Below, piece by piece: positions 40,154-47,462 of a stretch of DNA of 64,000 nt. Origin of the DNA: Paraburkholderia aromaticivorans (GTDB lineage: Bacteria > Pseudomonadota > Gammaproteobacteria > Burkholderiales > Burkholderiaceae); assembly GCF_012689525.1 (NCBI RefSeq), contig NZ_CP051514.1, positions 1,178,001 to 1,242,000 on the forward strand, written 5' to 3'. The notes below the pieces were generated by a model. It was not told the DNA's origin and did not search any database. It was given only the letters and a program-made list of their open reading frames with translations. A program made the translations under genes and the position numbers. Numbering within the stretch: position 1 is the stretch's first letter; every line of letters starts with the position of its first letter.

Positions 40154-40274
40154 CACTGGATCCTCCGGTTGCCTTGGAAAAATCTCTATTTTCCACGTGG
40201 GCACATCGATGCCGTTGGCCCGTGAGGATCCACCTTGCTTTGCTCACTCGGCCACGGGGTGGGACGCGTTCATT

Positions 40275-40418
40275 TCATTCCTCCAGGTGGCGTAGGCTCA
40301 GCGGGTAGGCCACATACCACCGCACACACAGCAGGATCACGTCCAGCGGATAGTGCAGGCGCTTCAGTACCTTCGATACGCCGGCAGGCAGGGCTTTTCT
40401 CGTAGTCGCCTTCTTCAT
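40275..40418 (-). pseudogene. IS6-family transposase, N-terminal piece
   Basis: 47 codons reading MKKATTRKALPAGVSKVLKR, LHYPLDVILLCVRWYVAYPL, SLRHLEE, then a stop created by the insert boundary. It is the missing N-terminus of the fragment at 36778-37353. Confidence 0.85.
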
Positions 40419-40484
40419 ATCTCGCTTCACTTCAGGAAAATGTCCGCCTGGATTTTACTCCTGCACCCTTAGCGCGACACAACC

Positions 40485-41035
40485 GTCCCGGTTGTACCCA
40501 TGGCAGAAACGAAATGTGTCACCCGTCCCTGGGTTTCGGGTCATATTTCCGGGCCGGTTCCCTGGTAGTGCGCCAGCGGGTTATCCGGATTCGCAAACTG
40601 GTCGAGGATGGTGCCGCGACCCTCACGCTGCATTTGCGCAGCAACGTCACGCGCGCACTCCATTCCTCCCCGGGCTGGCGTCAGGATGAGCTCGGCGCCG
40701 TACGCGGTCATGCTCCGGCGGCGTTCAGTCGACACGTCCTCCGGCATCACCAGCGCCATCCGGTAGCCCCTGAGCGCGGCCACCATGGCGAGCGCGATTC
40801 CGGTGTTACCGCTTGTTGCCTCAATCAACACATCGCCGGGTCTTATCTGACCTCGACGCTCTGCACCACCGATCATCGCCAACGCGGCCCGATCCTTGAC
40901 CGAATCCGCCGGATTGGAGCCTTCGAGTTTGCCGAGAATGACATTGTTGCGACCACGAATGCCCTCGTCCGGCAAGCGGACAAGCTCAATTAGTGGAGTG
41001 TTGCCGATCGTGGCGTCGATGGTTCTGTAAGTCAT
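40485..41035 (-). pseudogene. cysM: Cysteine synthase B remnant, truncated by the IS6 element
   Basis: Encodes the first part of a PLP-dependent O-acetylserine sulfhydrylase of the CysM type. Landmarks are TIDATIGNTPLIELVRLP, KLEGSNPADSVKDRAALAMI (PLP lysine in SVKDR), IEATSGNTGIALAMVAALRG and LTPARGGMECARD. After QGTGPEI a TGA replaces the conserved Trp codon, yet the frame continues recognisably as RVTHFVSAMGTTGT until the IS6 terminal repeat at 40484. So there are two lesions: a nonsense mutation and loss of the C-terminal 40 percent. The start chosen is the ATG that aligns with CysM; a longer frame reaches 41113. Confidence 0.85.
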
Positions 41036-41156
41036 ATGCGGATGAGAGGTGAAATCTTCAATGACCGCGCTTGCGAACAGCGGGGCAATCTGGGGAGTCG
41101 ATGCATAGCTCATCGTGACCGCAGCACCCCCACTGGCACGTTCAGCAGGAAACTAT

Positions 41157-41173
41157 ATATCATCTTGTGATAT
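41157..41173. promoter_or_regulatory. Inverted repeat site A, ATATCA-TCTTG-TGATAT
   Basis: First of four similar 17-bp sites in 2.9 kb. It lies 122 bases upstream of the cysM start, in AT-rich DNA. Confidence 0.6.
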
Positions 41174-41740
41174 AGCAGATCACCTCATGGGAAAATCGAT
41201 ACCTGAACGAACGGAACGTGTCTCCTGCATGCTCTGTAAGCGATCCTGGTTTTCTTACCGGGAATCAATCGTAGGGCACGCATTGGCGACGTAGTCGAAA
41301 GATCCAATACCACTGCGTGTGTCGCGAGCGCAGCCACCCCTGTTTAACGAGGTAGCGAACAAATGACTGCGTCCGATATGGCAAGCGCCAGACACGTGAC
41401 TGCAAAGCCGTCAGGCTGGTATCACCACGCAATCGCAACCCGATAAAGCAGGCTCCGCGATGGGATTCGAGCAGGGGTGGACCTCCCTGCTCCAGATTCT
41501 GGCGTTGCGTCCCGCTGACGCGACCGACCGGTGCGAACGATTCATTGACCGTCCGGACGTCGATCAAGGTGACTATCCGTTCGATCGCGCATACATATAT
41601 ACGCAAGGTTCAGGCGCTGATGCCCCGCGCAGGAGACGCGATCCCGCGCGCAGCGCCACTTGAAGCCGACCGTCCGGCTGCACCGGACCCGTGAGCAAGA
41701 ACGCCGAATCCGCATCGCTGCCGCTGTCCGGGCAGCGGCG
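41174..41740. other. Gene-poor stretch between site A and the USP gene
   Basis: Holds overlapping short frames on both strands (for example minus 41265-41606), none with a ribosome-binding site or recognisable family. Nothing is supported as a gene. Confidence 0.4.
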
Positions 41741-42241
41741 CTATACGACCGGACGTACCGTAACGTCAGCGCTGACTGTTTCGACGCCTGCTTCACCCGT
41801 ACCCGTTTCCGGCCCCATCGTCACAAGCACGCTGCAACTGACACGGTCCAGTAACAGGCCATCGTTCCTGCCGCCCCACCAGCGCGCAAGGCGACTGGTA
41901 TGACGATGGCCAACGACGATAAGATCGGCCTTCAGGTCGTCCGCAAAGAACGGAATCTGATCCAGCGGATCGCCCAGGGCAAAGTGCCCCGTAGCCCGAA
42001 GTCCGCGCGAAGCCAGCTTCTTCAACCCTTCTTCGAGCAGACTCCTTGCCGACTCGGTGACGACCTCAGCCGCAGTAGCGGAGGTAATGTCAGCCGCGTA
42101 CGCCCAGACGGCATTGTTGACGACCGAAAGCACGTGGACTTCGGCCTTGAGATCCTGGGCCAAAGCAGCGCCGTCCTTCAACGCGTGCTGTCCCTCGCGC
42201 GTCCCGTCGTAGCAAAGAAGGATACATCTGAAGGCCGGCAT
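41741..42241 (-). CDS. Universal stress protein, UspA family
   Basis: A 166-residue cytosolic protein. FRCILLCYDGTREGQHALKD is the first strand with the ATP-contacting Asp. ADLIVVGHRHTSRLARWWGG corresponds to the nucleotide-binding loop in a variant form, and VSCSVLVTMG is the last strand. Usp proteins are induced by growth arrest, hypoxia and NO. ATG 42241 is preceded by GGAGGA; a longer frame extends upstream. Inverted-repeat site B lies 120 bases upstream. Confidence 0.9.
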   Translation of the reverse strand: MPAFRCILLCYDGTREGQHALKDGAALAQDLKAEVHVLSVVNNAVWAYAADITSATAAEVVTESARSLLEEGLKKLASRGLRATGHFALGDPLDQIPFFADDLKADLIVVGHRHTSRLARWWGGRNDGLLLDRVSCSVLVTMGPETGTGEAGVETVSADVTVRPVV

Positions 42242-42360
42242 GTGAGTTCCTCCGACGTGGTTTCCGCGGCGCTGAACTAATCTGTCGCACAATCGCGCCG
42301 ATGCATCATGTGCGACCACGGTTGCGTAGTTTCAGACAAGACTCATTACACGATTATTAT

Positions 42361-42377
42361 ATATCATTTCATGATAT
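42361..42377. promoter_or_regulatory. Inverted repeat site B, ATATCA-TTTCA-TGATAT
   Basis: Perfect 6-bp inverted repeat with the same 5-base spacer as site A, 120 bases upstream of the USP start codon. Confidence 0.6.
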
Positions 42378-42689
42378 ATATGGCGCGCCGTAGCCTGCAC
42401 TGCCAGACGCGGAGAAGATTCACTCCGTCCCGCTGCTTTGCGCTTTATTCGCGAACGACCGGGCCGATGGGGATCGCCAGCATGCGGTCTGGCAATCTGG
42501 CATGTGCCCAGTGTGGCGTATCAGATTCTGCAGTGTCGAAGCGATTGGCCGGAGCCGGGTGCCTTGGCAAAACCATCCTTCTGCACATTCGCATGCGTCA
42601 TGCTTCCTGACGATCGGACCGGGAGGCGAAGATTTTCTGGCCGCTGCCATTTTCCGGCAACGGACGTCGCCAGAATCGATCTGCTATTT

Positions 42690-42706
42690 AGATCACACTG
42701 TGATAT
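42690..42706. promoter_or_regulatory. Inverted repeat site C, AGATCA-CACTG-TGATAT
   Basis: Same spacing, one mismatch in the left half. It lies 65 bases upstream of the small membrane-peptide gene at 42771. Confidence 0.55.
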
Positions 42707-42770
42707 ATAATGGCCATCAGGTGTTCGTCTTTGGAAACTGGCGGGCATGCGATTCGCAGAGGAGGATCAA

Positions 42771-42956
42771 ATGGTCATCAATAACGATTTTGAAATCAGC
42801 TACCTGGTGGTGGCGTTTGCACTGCTCGGCATCATTCTGATCGGCAGCCTGCTCGATACGTTGCAACTCCAGAAGCTGCATCCGCAATTGATCGGCGCTA
42901 CGCTCGGCGCGCTTCTGGGCTTCGCCTTGATTGAAGCTGTACCGCTGTTCACCTGA
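42771..42956 (+). CDS. Small membrane protein, unknown function
   Basis: 61 residues with two hydrophobic segments (YLVVAFALLGIILIGSLLD and LIGATLGALLGFALIEAVPL). ATG 42771 is preceded by GAGGAGG. It is too small to assign to a family. Ten bases separate it from the next small gene, so they are probably co-transcribed from a promoter near site C. Confidence 0.65.
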   Translation: MVINNDFEISYLVVAFALLGIILIGSLLDTLQLQKLHPQLIGATLGALLGFALIEAVPLFT

Positions 42957-42966
42957 GCCGGTCACA

Positions 42967-43122
42967 ATGGATATTCTGGTGCAACTGGCAGTCGTTGGCG
43001 CGATAATTGCAATGATGGTTCTTCTCGTCGTTACCCACGAACGCCGTGCAGACCTCCGCGAGCGGATTCTTCGGGCGGGAGTGCGTCGCGACCGGTGGAA
43101 CCGACCGCGCAATCGACGCTGA
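42967..43122 (+). CDS. Very small membrane protein, unknown function
   Basis: 51 residues: one hydrophobic helix (LVQLAVVGAIIAMMVLLVVT) followed by a strongly basic tail rich in arginine. The layout is of a single-pass membrane peptide with a cytoplasmic basic end. Only its position just after the preceding gene supports it. Confidence 0.5.
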   Translation: MDILVQLAVVGAIIAMMVLLVVTHERRADLRERILRAGVRRDRWNRPRNRR

Positions 43123-43588
43123 CGGGCTTAATGAGACCGCCCCACTACGTGAGGACGACAACTCGACCGTCGGCCTGCGGCACGTTAGCCAGGCGTCGAC
43201 CAGAGAAGATATGGGCATCAGTTTTCCCGAAATTGGAAGGCATGTTCTGCGCCCCTTCCTGGCCCCCTCCTCATATTCTGGTTCGCTGATTAGTAGCTTC
43301 CGGCCAGCTCACAAGGATCAACGATCCAGCCGATAGCATATTCAGCCTGGTCACGCCGTATGCACGGACGACCGTCGTCACGGCGTCGGCAACGCGCGGC
43401 TCAGCTGGATGGCCGGCCATATGTCTGACGCATTGTAATAAATGGTGCGCATTGCTCGTTCATCCGGTCGCTATACCCGCGCTTTGACCGCAGTCGCGGG
43501 TATAACCATCCGGCGTTTTCGACAGTTTTCGTTTTACGGCTCGACCCTTCATCGAATGGCCAGACGTTGTCCTGGCCGGACCGAACGG
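43123..43588. other. Intergenic stretch with no recognisable gene
   Basis: About 465 bases between convergent units. No frame shows family features. Confidence 0.4.
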
Positions 43589-43906
43589 TTAAAGGCCCCA
43601 GATGATGTCCGCATCGCTCTTGCGCGCTTCGCGCATCATGTCCAGAAACGGCCAGGCACGTTGCGAAAGTCGGTTGCGCGATTCACGATGATTGTCGGCG
43701 GAACAGTGCAGGGGTTCGACCGTCTCCTCCGCTTTTGCGTCAGCCGAGATCGCGGCTTCCAGCCGGCCGATTGCACCCGGCAGATCATCGTGCATGATGA
43801 CACCCCGGTCGTCGAGCCGCTTTCCAATCAAACCCAGTAAATATTGAGCGAGATCCCGAAGCATGACCACATCCGGCGATGCCCTCGATTGAAATGTAAT
43901 TAGCAT
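43589..43906 (-). CDS. DUF1840 domain protein
   Basis: A 105-residue soluble protein starting MLITFQSRASPDVVMLRDLA, which together with LIGKRLDDRGVIMHDDLPGA and IGRLEAAI is the DUF1840 signature. The function of the family is unknown. AAAGGAG precedes ATG 43906. Site D lies 118 bases upstream on the divergent side. Confidence 0.8.
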   Translation of the reverse strand: MLITFQSRASPDVVMLRDLAQYLLGLIGKRLDDRGVIMHDDLPGAIGRLEAAISADAKAEETVEPLHCSADNHRESRNRLSQRAWPFLDMMREARKSDADIIWGL

Positions 43907-44023
43907 GATGGCTCCTTTGGAAGGACATGTGACAGCCGTTTCACCGATCGGACTTGTGCGCCTATTACACCGCGAGTAATCGACTGTTTGTGGTGCGCGC
44001 CTCAATCCGTTAAATGTTATTTT

Positions 44024-44040
44024 ATATCATGTTGTGATAA
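44024..44040. promoter_or_regulatory. Inverted repeat site D, ATATCA-TGTTG-TGATAA
   Basis: Fourth copy, one mismatch at the last base. It is placed between the divergent DUF1840 gene (118 bases away) and DUF2934 gene (224 bases away). Confidence 0.55.
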
Positions 44041-44263
44041 ACTAGAAACGCAGATTGTACCTATCTCGTCGGGTCTTCCGCCGCAGGTCTCACGTGTGCC
44101 TGTTTACCGGCGAGGCTCCGTTGTCTCCGCCCGATGCCCGCCGCGCCGGACGGCGGTCGCAAACTTTTCGCGCAATCGTCGGCCTGTAATTCGCTACGTC
44201 TGCGCGTCTCGTGGCGATCGTGCGGACCGGTTCCGCGCGCGCCAACTCCCTGGAGTTTCTGAG

Positions 44264-44446
44264 ATGAGCGAAATCACCCTGGAAGAAAAAATCCGCGCGC
44301 GCGCTTTCGAGCTCTGGCAAAAGGACGGCGGTCTCGAAGGATGCGCGGACGAACATTGGCGCATGGCCCGCGCGCTCGTCGAGAAGGAGATGGCTAGCCC
44401 GGACCCGGCTCCCGCGAGTGACCCGGACCTCCCGCCTCCGGGCTAG
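44264..44446 (+). CDS. DUF2934 domain protein (second copy)
   Basis: 60 residues, the same length as the copy at 36275 and very similar: LEEKIRARAFELWQKDGGLE, GCADEHWRMARALVEKE, then a proline-rich acidic tail. CTGGAG lies upstream. It is divergent from the DUF1840 gene with site D between them. Confidence 0.82.
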   Translation: MSEITLEEKIRARAFELWQKDGGLEGCADEHWRMARALVEKEMASPDPAPASDPDLPPPG

Positions 44447-44459
44447 GCGATCGTGGGAT

Positions 44460-44486
44460 GGACGCGACGCCGATGCCGTCGCGTCC
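44460..44486. terminator. Bidirectional hairpin between convergent genes
   Basis: GGACGCGACG, loop CCGATGC, CGTCGCGTCC: a perfect 10-bp stem in the 45-base gap between the ends of the DUF2934 and GH15 genes. No long T-run is present on either side, but position and stem strength fit a shared terminator. Confidence 0.5.
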
Positions 44487-44491
44487 GCTGC

Positions 44492-46309
44492 CTACTCATC
44501 ACCGTTTGCATTGGTGATGTTACCGCTCGCGCCTGCCCGGGCATGTCCGCGTGTGAGCGTCAGCCCAGTATTCACTAGCCCGACATGAGAAAAGGCCTGC
44601 GGGAAGTTTCCAACGAGTCGACGCGAATGGACGTCATATTCTTCGGATAGCAGGCCGACGTCGTTCCTCAAGGCCAGCAATCGCTCGAAGAGCGCCTGTG
44701 CCTGGTCGCGCCTGCCTTGCAGGAACAGGTTGTCGGCAAGCCAGAAGCTGCAGGCGAGAAAGGCGCCCTCGCCTTCGCCCAGGCCGTCGTCAGCGTGCCC
44801 GGGACGATAACGGAACACGAGGCCGTCGGTCATCAGATGCTGTTCGATCGCGGTCACTGTGCCCTGCATGCGTGGGTCGCCCGGCGATATGAAGCCCACC
44901 AGCGGCAGCAGCAACAGACTCGCATCAAGTTCGCGGCCGTCATACACCTGGGTGAAAAAGTTGAGATCGGTGCTAAAGGCGTGAGAACAGACGTCAGCGT
45001 GAATCCGGTCCCGCAACTGTTCCCACTCGCGCACCGGCGCTTCCTGACGGAATTGCGCCGCCGACCTGATGGCGCGGTCCACCGCAACCCAGGCCATCAC
45101 CTTCGAAACGGTATAGTGCTGCGGCTTGCCGCGACTCTCCCAGATGCCCTGATCGGGTTGCTGCCAGACCTGTGCGAGGTGCTCCACCAGCTCACCCTCC
45201 AGGGTCCACGCGGCGCCGTCCGGGCCGAGACCGCCCTGACGCGACAGGTAAAGCGCGTTCATCACTTCACCGAAGACATCGAGCTGTAACTGGCCGACAG
45301 CGCCATTGCCGAACCGTACGGGTTTTGCGCCCTGGTAGCCGTCGAGCCACGGACACTCCCACTCGGTCACATGCCTTGCTCCGTCGATGGTGTAGAGGAT
45401 CTGCAACTGTGACGGCGCGCCGGCGACCGACCGCACGAGCCAGTCGCGCCAGCGTCGCGCCTCATCAGGGTAGCCGCCTCGCAGCAGCGCAAGCAATGTC
45501 AGACTCGCGTCGCGCAACCAGCAAAAGCGGTAATCCCAGTTGCGCGAACCACCCAGATGTTCCGGCAGCCCGGCAGTCGGCGCCGCGACGATCCCGCCGC
45601 CCGGCTCATGGATCAGCACCTTGAGGGTGATCAGTGAGCGGTTGAGGGCGTCTTCGTAGGGGCCGTGTGTGTCCGCCTGGGCCGACCATGCTTCCCAGAA
45701 CGCTGTCGTGATCGACAACTGATGCTGTGCGTCGTTGCACACGGGTGGCATGTCGCGGGTATCGCTGTAGTTCAGCACGAACGACACGCACTCGCCCGCG
45801 GCCACCTCAAAGCGACCCTGGACGCCACCGGCTTCGTCGCGCAACGCTGCAGAAGAGTGCAGCGTCAGCCTGTTCGATCCGCACGCGATCGAAAGGCCTG
45901 CCTCATCATCGAGCCGGCGGATCGCGGGAATCGCGCGCCCGTAGTCAAAGCGCGCCGCGAACTGCAGATCAAATTCGACGCTGCCGGCCTCCCCGAAGAC
46001 CATACGAATCAGTTGCGGGCATTCACCGCGCATTGGCATGAAGTCAACCAGTGCGGCGGTACCAGTGGCCGTCCTGAAACGGGTCTCGAGAATCAGCGTG
46101 GGACCACGATAGCAGCGCGTGACTTCTATCGGCGCCTCTACTGGCGCGATCTGCCATCGACCGTTCCCCGCATGACCTAGCAGCGCGGCAAAGCAGGTGT
46201 CGGAATCAAAGCGCGGCCAGCACAGCCAGTCGATCGAACCGTTGCGCGCCACCAGTGCCGCGGCCTGACCGTCGCCGAGCAGTGCATAGTCCTCGATGTT
46301 CGATGCCAT
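44492..46309 (-). CDS. Glycoside hydrolase family 15 protein (glucoamylase/trehalase-like)
   Basis: A 605-residue protein with an N-terminal beta-sandwich (YALLGDGQAAALVARNGSID, then WLCWPRFDS) and a C-terminal (alpha/alpha)6 barrel. Barrel landmarks are GGSRNWDYRFCWLRDASLTL near residue 260 and GEGEGAFLACSFWLADNLFL near residue 540, where the acidic catalytic residue is expected. It has no signal peptide, so it acts in the cytosol on alpha-glucans or trehalose. The true start is ATG 46309; the long upstream frame is arginine-rich noise. It is the last gene of the 12-gene minus-strand cluster, 97 bases after the SDR. Confidence 0.92.
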   Translation of the reverse strand: MASNIEDYALLGDGQAAALVARNGSIDWLCWPRFDSDTCFAALLGHAGNGRWQIAPVEAPIEVTRCYRGPTLILETRFRTATGTAALVDFMPMRGECPQLIRMVFGEAGSVEFDLQFAARFDYGRAIPAIRRLDDEAGLSIACGSNRLTLHSSAALRDEAGGVQGRFEVAAGECVSFVLNYSDTRDMPPVCNDAQHQLSITTAFWEAWSAQADTHGPYEDALNRSLITLKVLIHEPGGGIVAAPTAGLPEHLGGSRNWDYRFCWLRDASLTLLALLRGGYPDEARRWRDWLVRSVAGAPSQLQILYTIDGARHVTEWECPWLDGYQGAKPVRFGNGAVGQLQLDVFGEVMNALYLSRQGGLGPDGAAWTLEGELVEHLAQVWQQPDQGIWESRGKPQHYTVSKVMAWVAVDRAIRSAAQFRQEAPVREWEQLRDRIHADVCSHAFSTDLNFFTQVYDGRELDASLLLLPLVGFISPGDPRMQGTVTAIEQHLMTDGLVFRYRPGHADDGLGEGEGAFLACSFWLADNLFLQGRRDQAQALFERLLALRNDVGLLSEEYDVHSRRLVGNFPQAFSHVGLVNTGLTLTRGHARAGASGNITNANGDE

Positions 46310-46406
46310 AGATATGTCCTGCGTGGTGGGTGTGTGAACGACGGAACGCGCTCGCGCGCAATGCGCTACGTCCGCCGCGCGCGCGACGGGCGGAAGACTT
46401 GCCAGC

Positions 46407-47405
46407 CTATCTGCGGCGAATGGCCAGCAGCGTCGCGATAAGCCCGGTCGCCGCGCCCGCCAGCAACCAGTTGCGATTCTGGTCGAGCCACAACGCGGTA
46501 CTCGATGGGATCGCGCGATCGCTGAACGGTCCGTGAGTCGCGTGCAAACCGGGCACCGGGGTCCAGAGATTCGAAGGGCGATCGCTGGCGACTGTGCGCT
46601 CCTGCATCTGCGCGCTATAACCGGCATGCGCAAGGTAACGGTCAAGCAGGCCCGCGATGAATTTGTTCGCCCAGATCGCCTTGACCGTGGACGAACCGAC
46701 GTAGAGTTCGCGGCGTCGGTGGGTCGCGGCCCATACGACGGCACGTGCAGCGACTTCTGGCTGATAGATCGGTGGCACGGGTTGCGGCGGGTGCGGCAGC
46801 CGGCATTCTGCCCACTCGAACTGCGGCGTGTTCAGCGCCGGCATCTGGACCATCGTCAGATGGACACGGCTATGGTCATGCATCAGTTCACTACGCACCG
46901 AATCCGTAAAACCGCGGATCGCGTACTTCGCGCCGCAATAGGGCGATTGCAGCGGAATCGAGCGGTAGGCAAGCGCCGAGCCGACCTGAACGATCGTGCC
47001 TCGATTCCGCGGCCGCATCCGGCGTAACGCTGACATCGTGCCCCAGACGTAGCCGAGATAGGTGACTTCCGTCGCGCGCCGATATTCGTCCGGCGAAATG
47101 TCATGCAGCGGCGCAAACACCGTCGTCATCGCATCGTTCACCCAGACGTCTATCTCACCCAGTTCGGCTTCCGTGCGCGTCGCGGCAGCCTCGACCGCGG
47201 CCGCGTCCGAGACGTCCAGTGGAATTGCTATCGCCTTCCCGCCGAGTTCCTCCACCTCGCGGCACACGTCATCAAGCGCCGTTTCATCGCGACCGATCAG
47301 GGCGATTTTTGCGCCCTGCCGCGCGAATTCGTGGGCGCTCGCACGCCCCACTCCGGCGCTCGCCCCGGTTATGACGACGGTCATGCCATTTCTGTTCGCT
47401 TTCAT
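46407..47405 (-). CDS. SDR family oxidoreductase with C-terminal membrane helix
   Basis: 332 residues. The NAD(P)-binding motif VVITGASAGVGRASAHEFAR is at residues 10-29, the catalytic serine in VGSALAYRSIP and the YxxxK pair in SPYCGAKYAIRGFTDSVR. A C-terminal extension of about 80 residues ends in a hydrophobic stretch (NWLLAGAATGLIATLLAI) followed by RRR, suggesting attachment to the inner membrane. The substrate is unknown. It is 57 bases after the cytochrome gene and likely in the same transcript. Confidence 0.9.
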   Translation of the reverse strand: MKANRNGMTVVITGASAGVGRASAHEFARQGAKIALIGRDETALDDVCREVEELGGKAIAIPLDVSDAAAVEAAATRTEAELGEIDVWVNDAMTTVFAPLHDISPDEYRRATEVTYLGYVWGTMSALRRMRPRNRGTIVQVGSALAYRSIPLQSPYCGAKYAIRGFTDSVRSELMHDHSRVHLTMVQMPALNTPQFEWAECRLPHPPQPVPPIYQPEVAARAVVWAATHRRRELYVGSSTVKAIWANKFIAGLLDRYLAHAGYSAQMQERTVASDRPSNLWTPVPGLHATHGPFSDRAIPSSTALWLDQNRNWLLAGAATGLIATLLAIRRR

Positions 47406-47462
47406 TTCTGCCTCGCCTGTGCGGAAAGCTTTTCGACTGCCACAAATGTCAACCTGAATTCA

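Larger units (their letters stand above)
37359..40273. mobile_element. Insert carrying two IS110-family transposases, with short inverted ends
   Basis: The insert in the IS6 element is bounded by ATGAACGCGTCCC at its left (about 37361) and the complement GGGACGCGTTCAT at its right (40261-40273). Subterminal inverted repeats of this size are a hallmark of the IS1111 branch of the IS110 family. Inside lie a plus-strand IS110 transposase (37643-38656) and a minus-strand one (39134-40153). No internal copy of the end repeat was found, so a second IS110 element probably landed inside the first. Ends are approximate. Confidence 0.6.
36722..40484. mobile_element. IS6-family element split by a 2.9-kb insert
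   Basis: The outer ends carry matching inverted repeats, GGTTGTGTCGCGATAAG at 36722-36738 and the complement of GGTTGTGTCGCGCTAAGGG at 40466-40484. The minus-strand transposase is in two pieces, the N-terminal 47 codons at 40275-40418 and the remaining 191 codons at 36778-37353. Together they make 238 residues, the full length of the family. The DNA between (about 37359-40273) carries two IS110-type transposases. Flanking 8-mers do not match, so the outer element has also rearranged its surroundings. Confidence 0.82.

Noticed and set aside
41265..41606. 113-codon minus-strand frame between site A and usp
   Set aside because: No ribosome-binding site, no family resemblance and basic, low-complexity composition.
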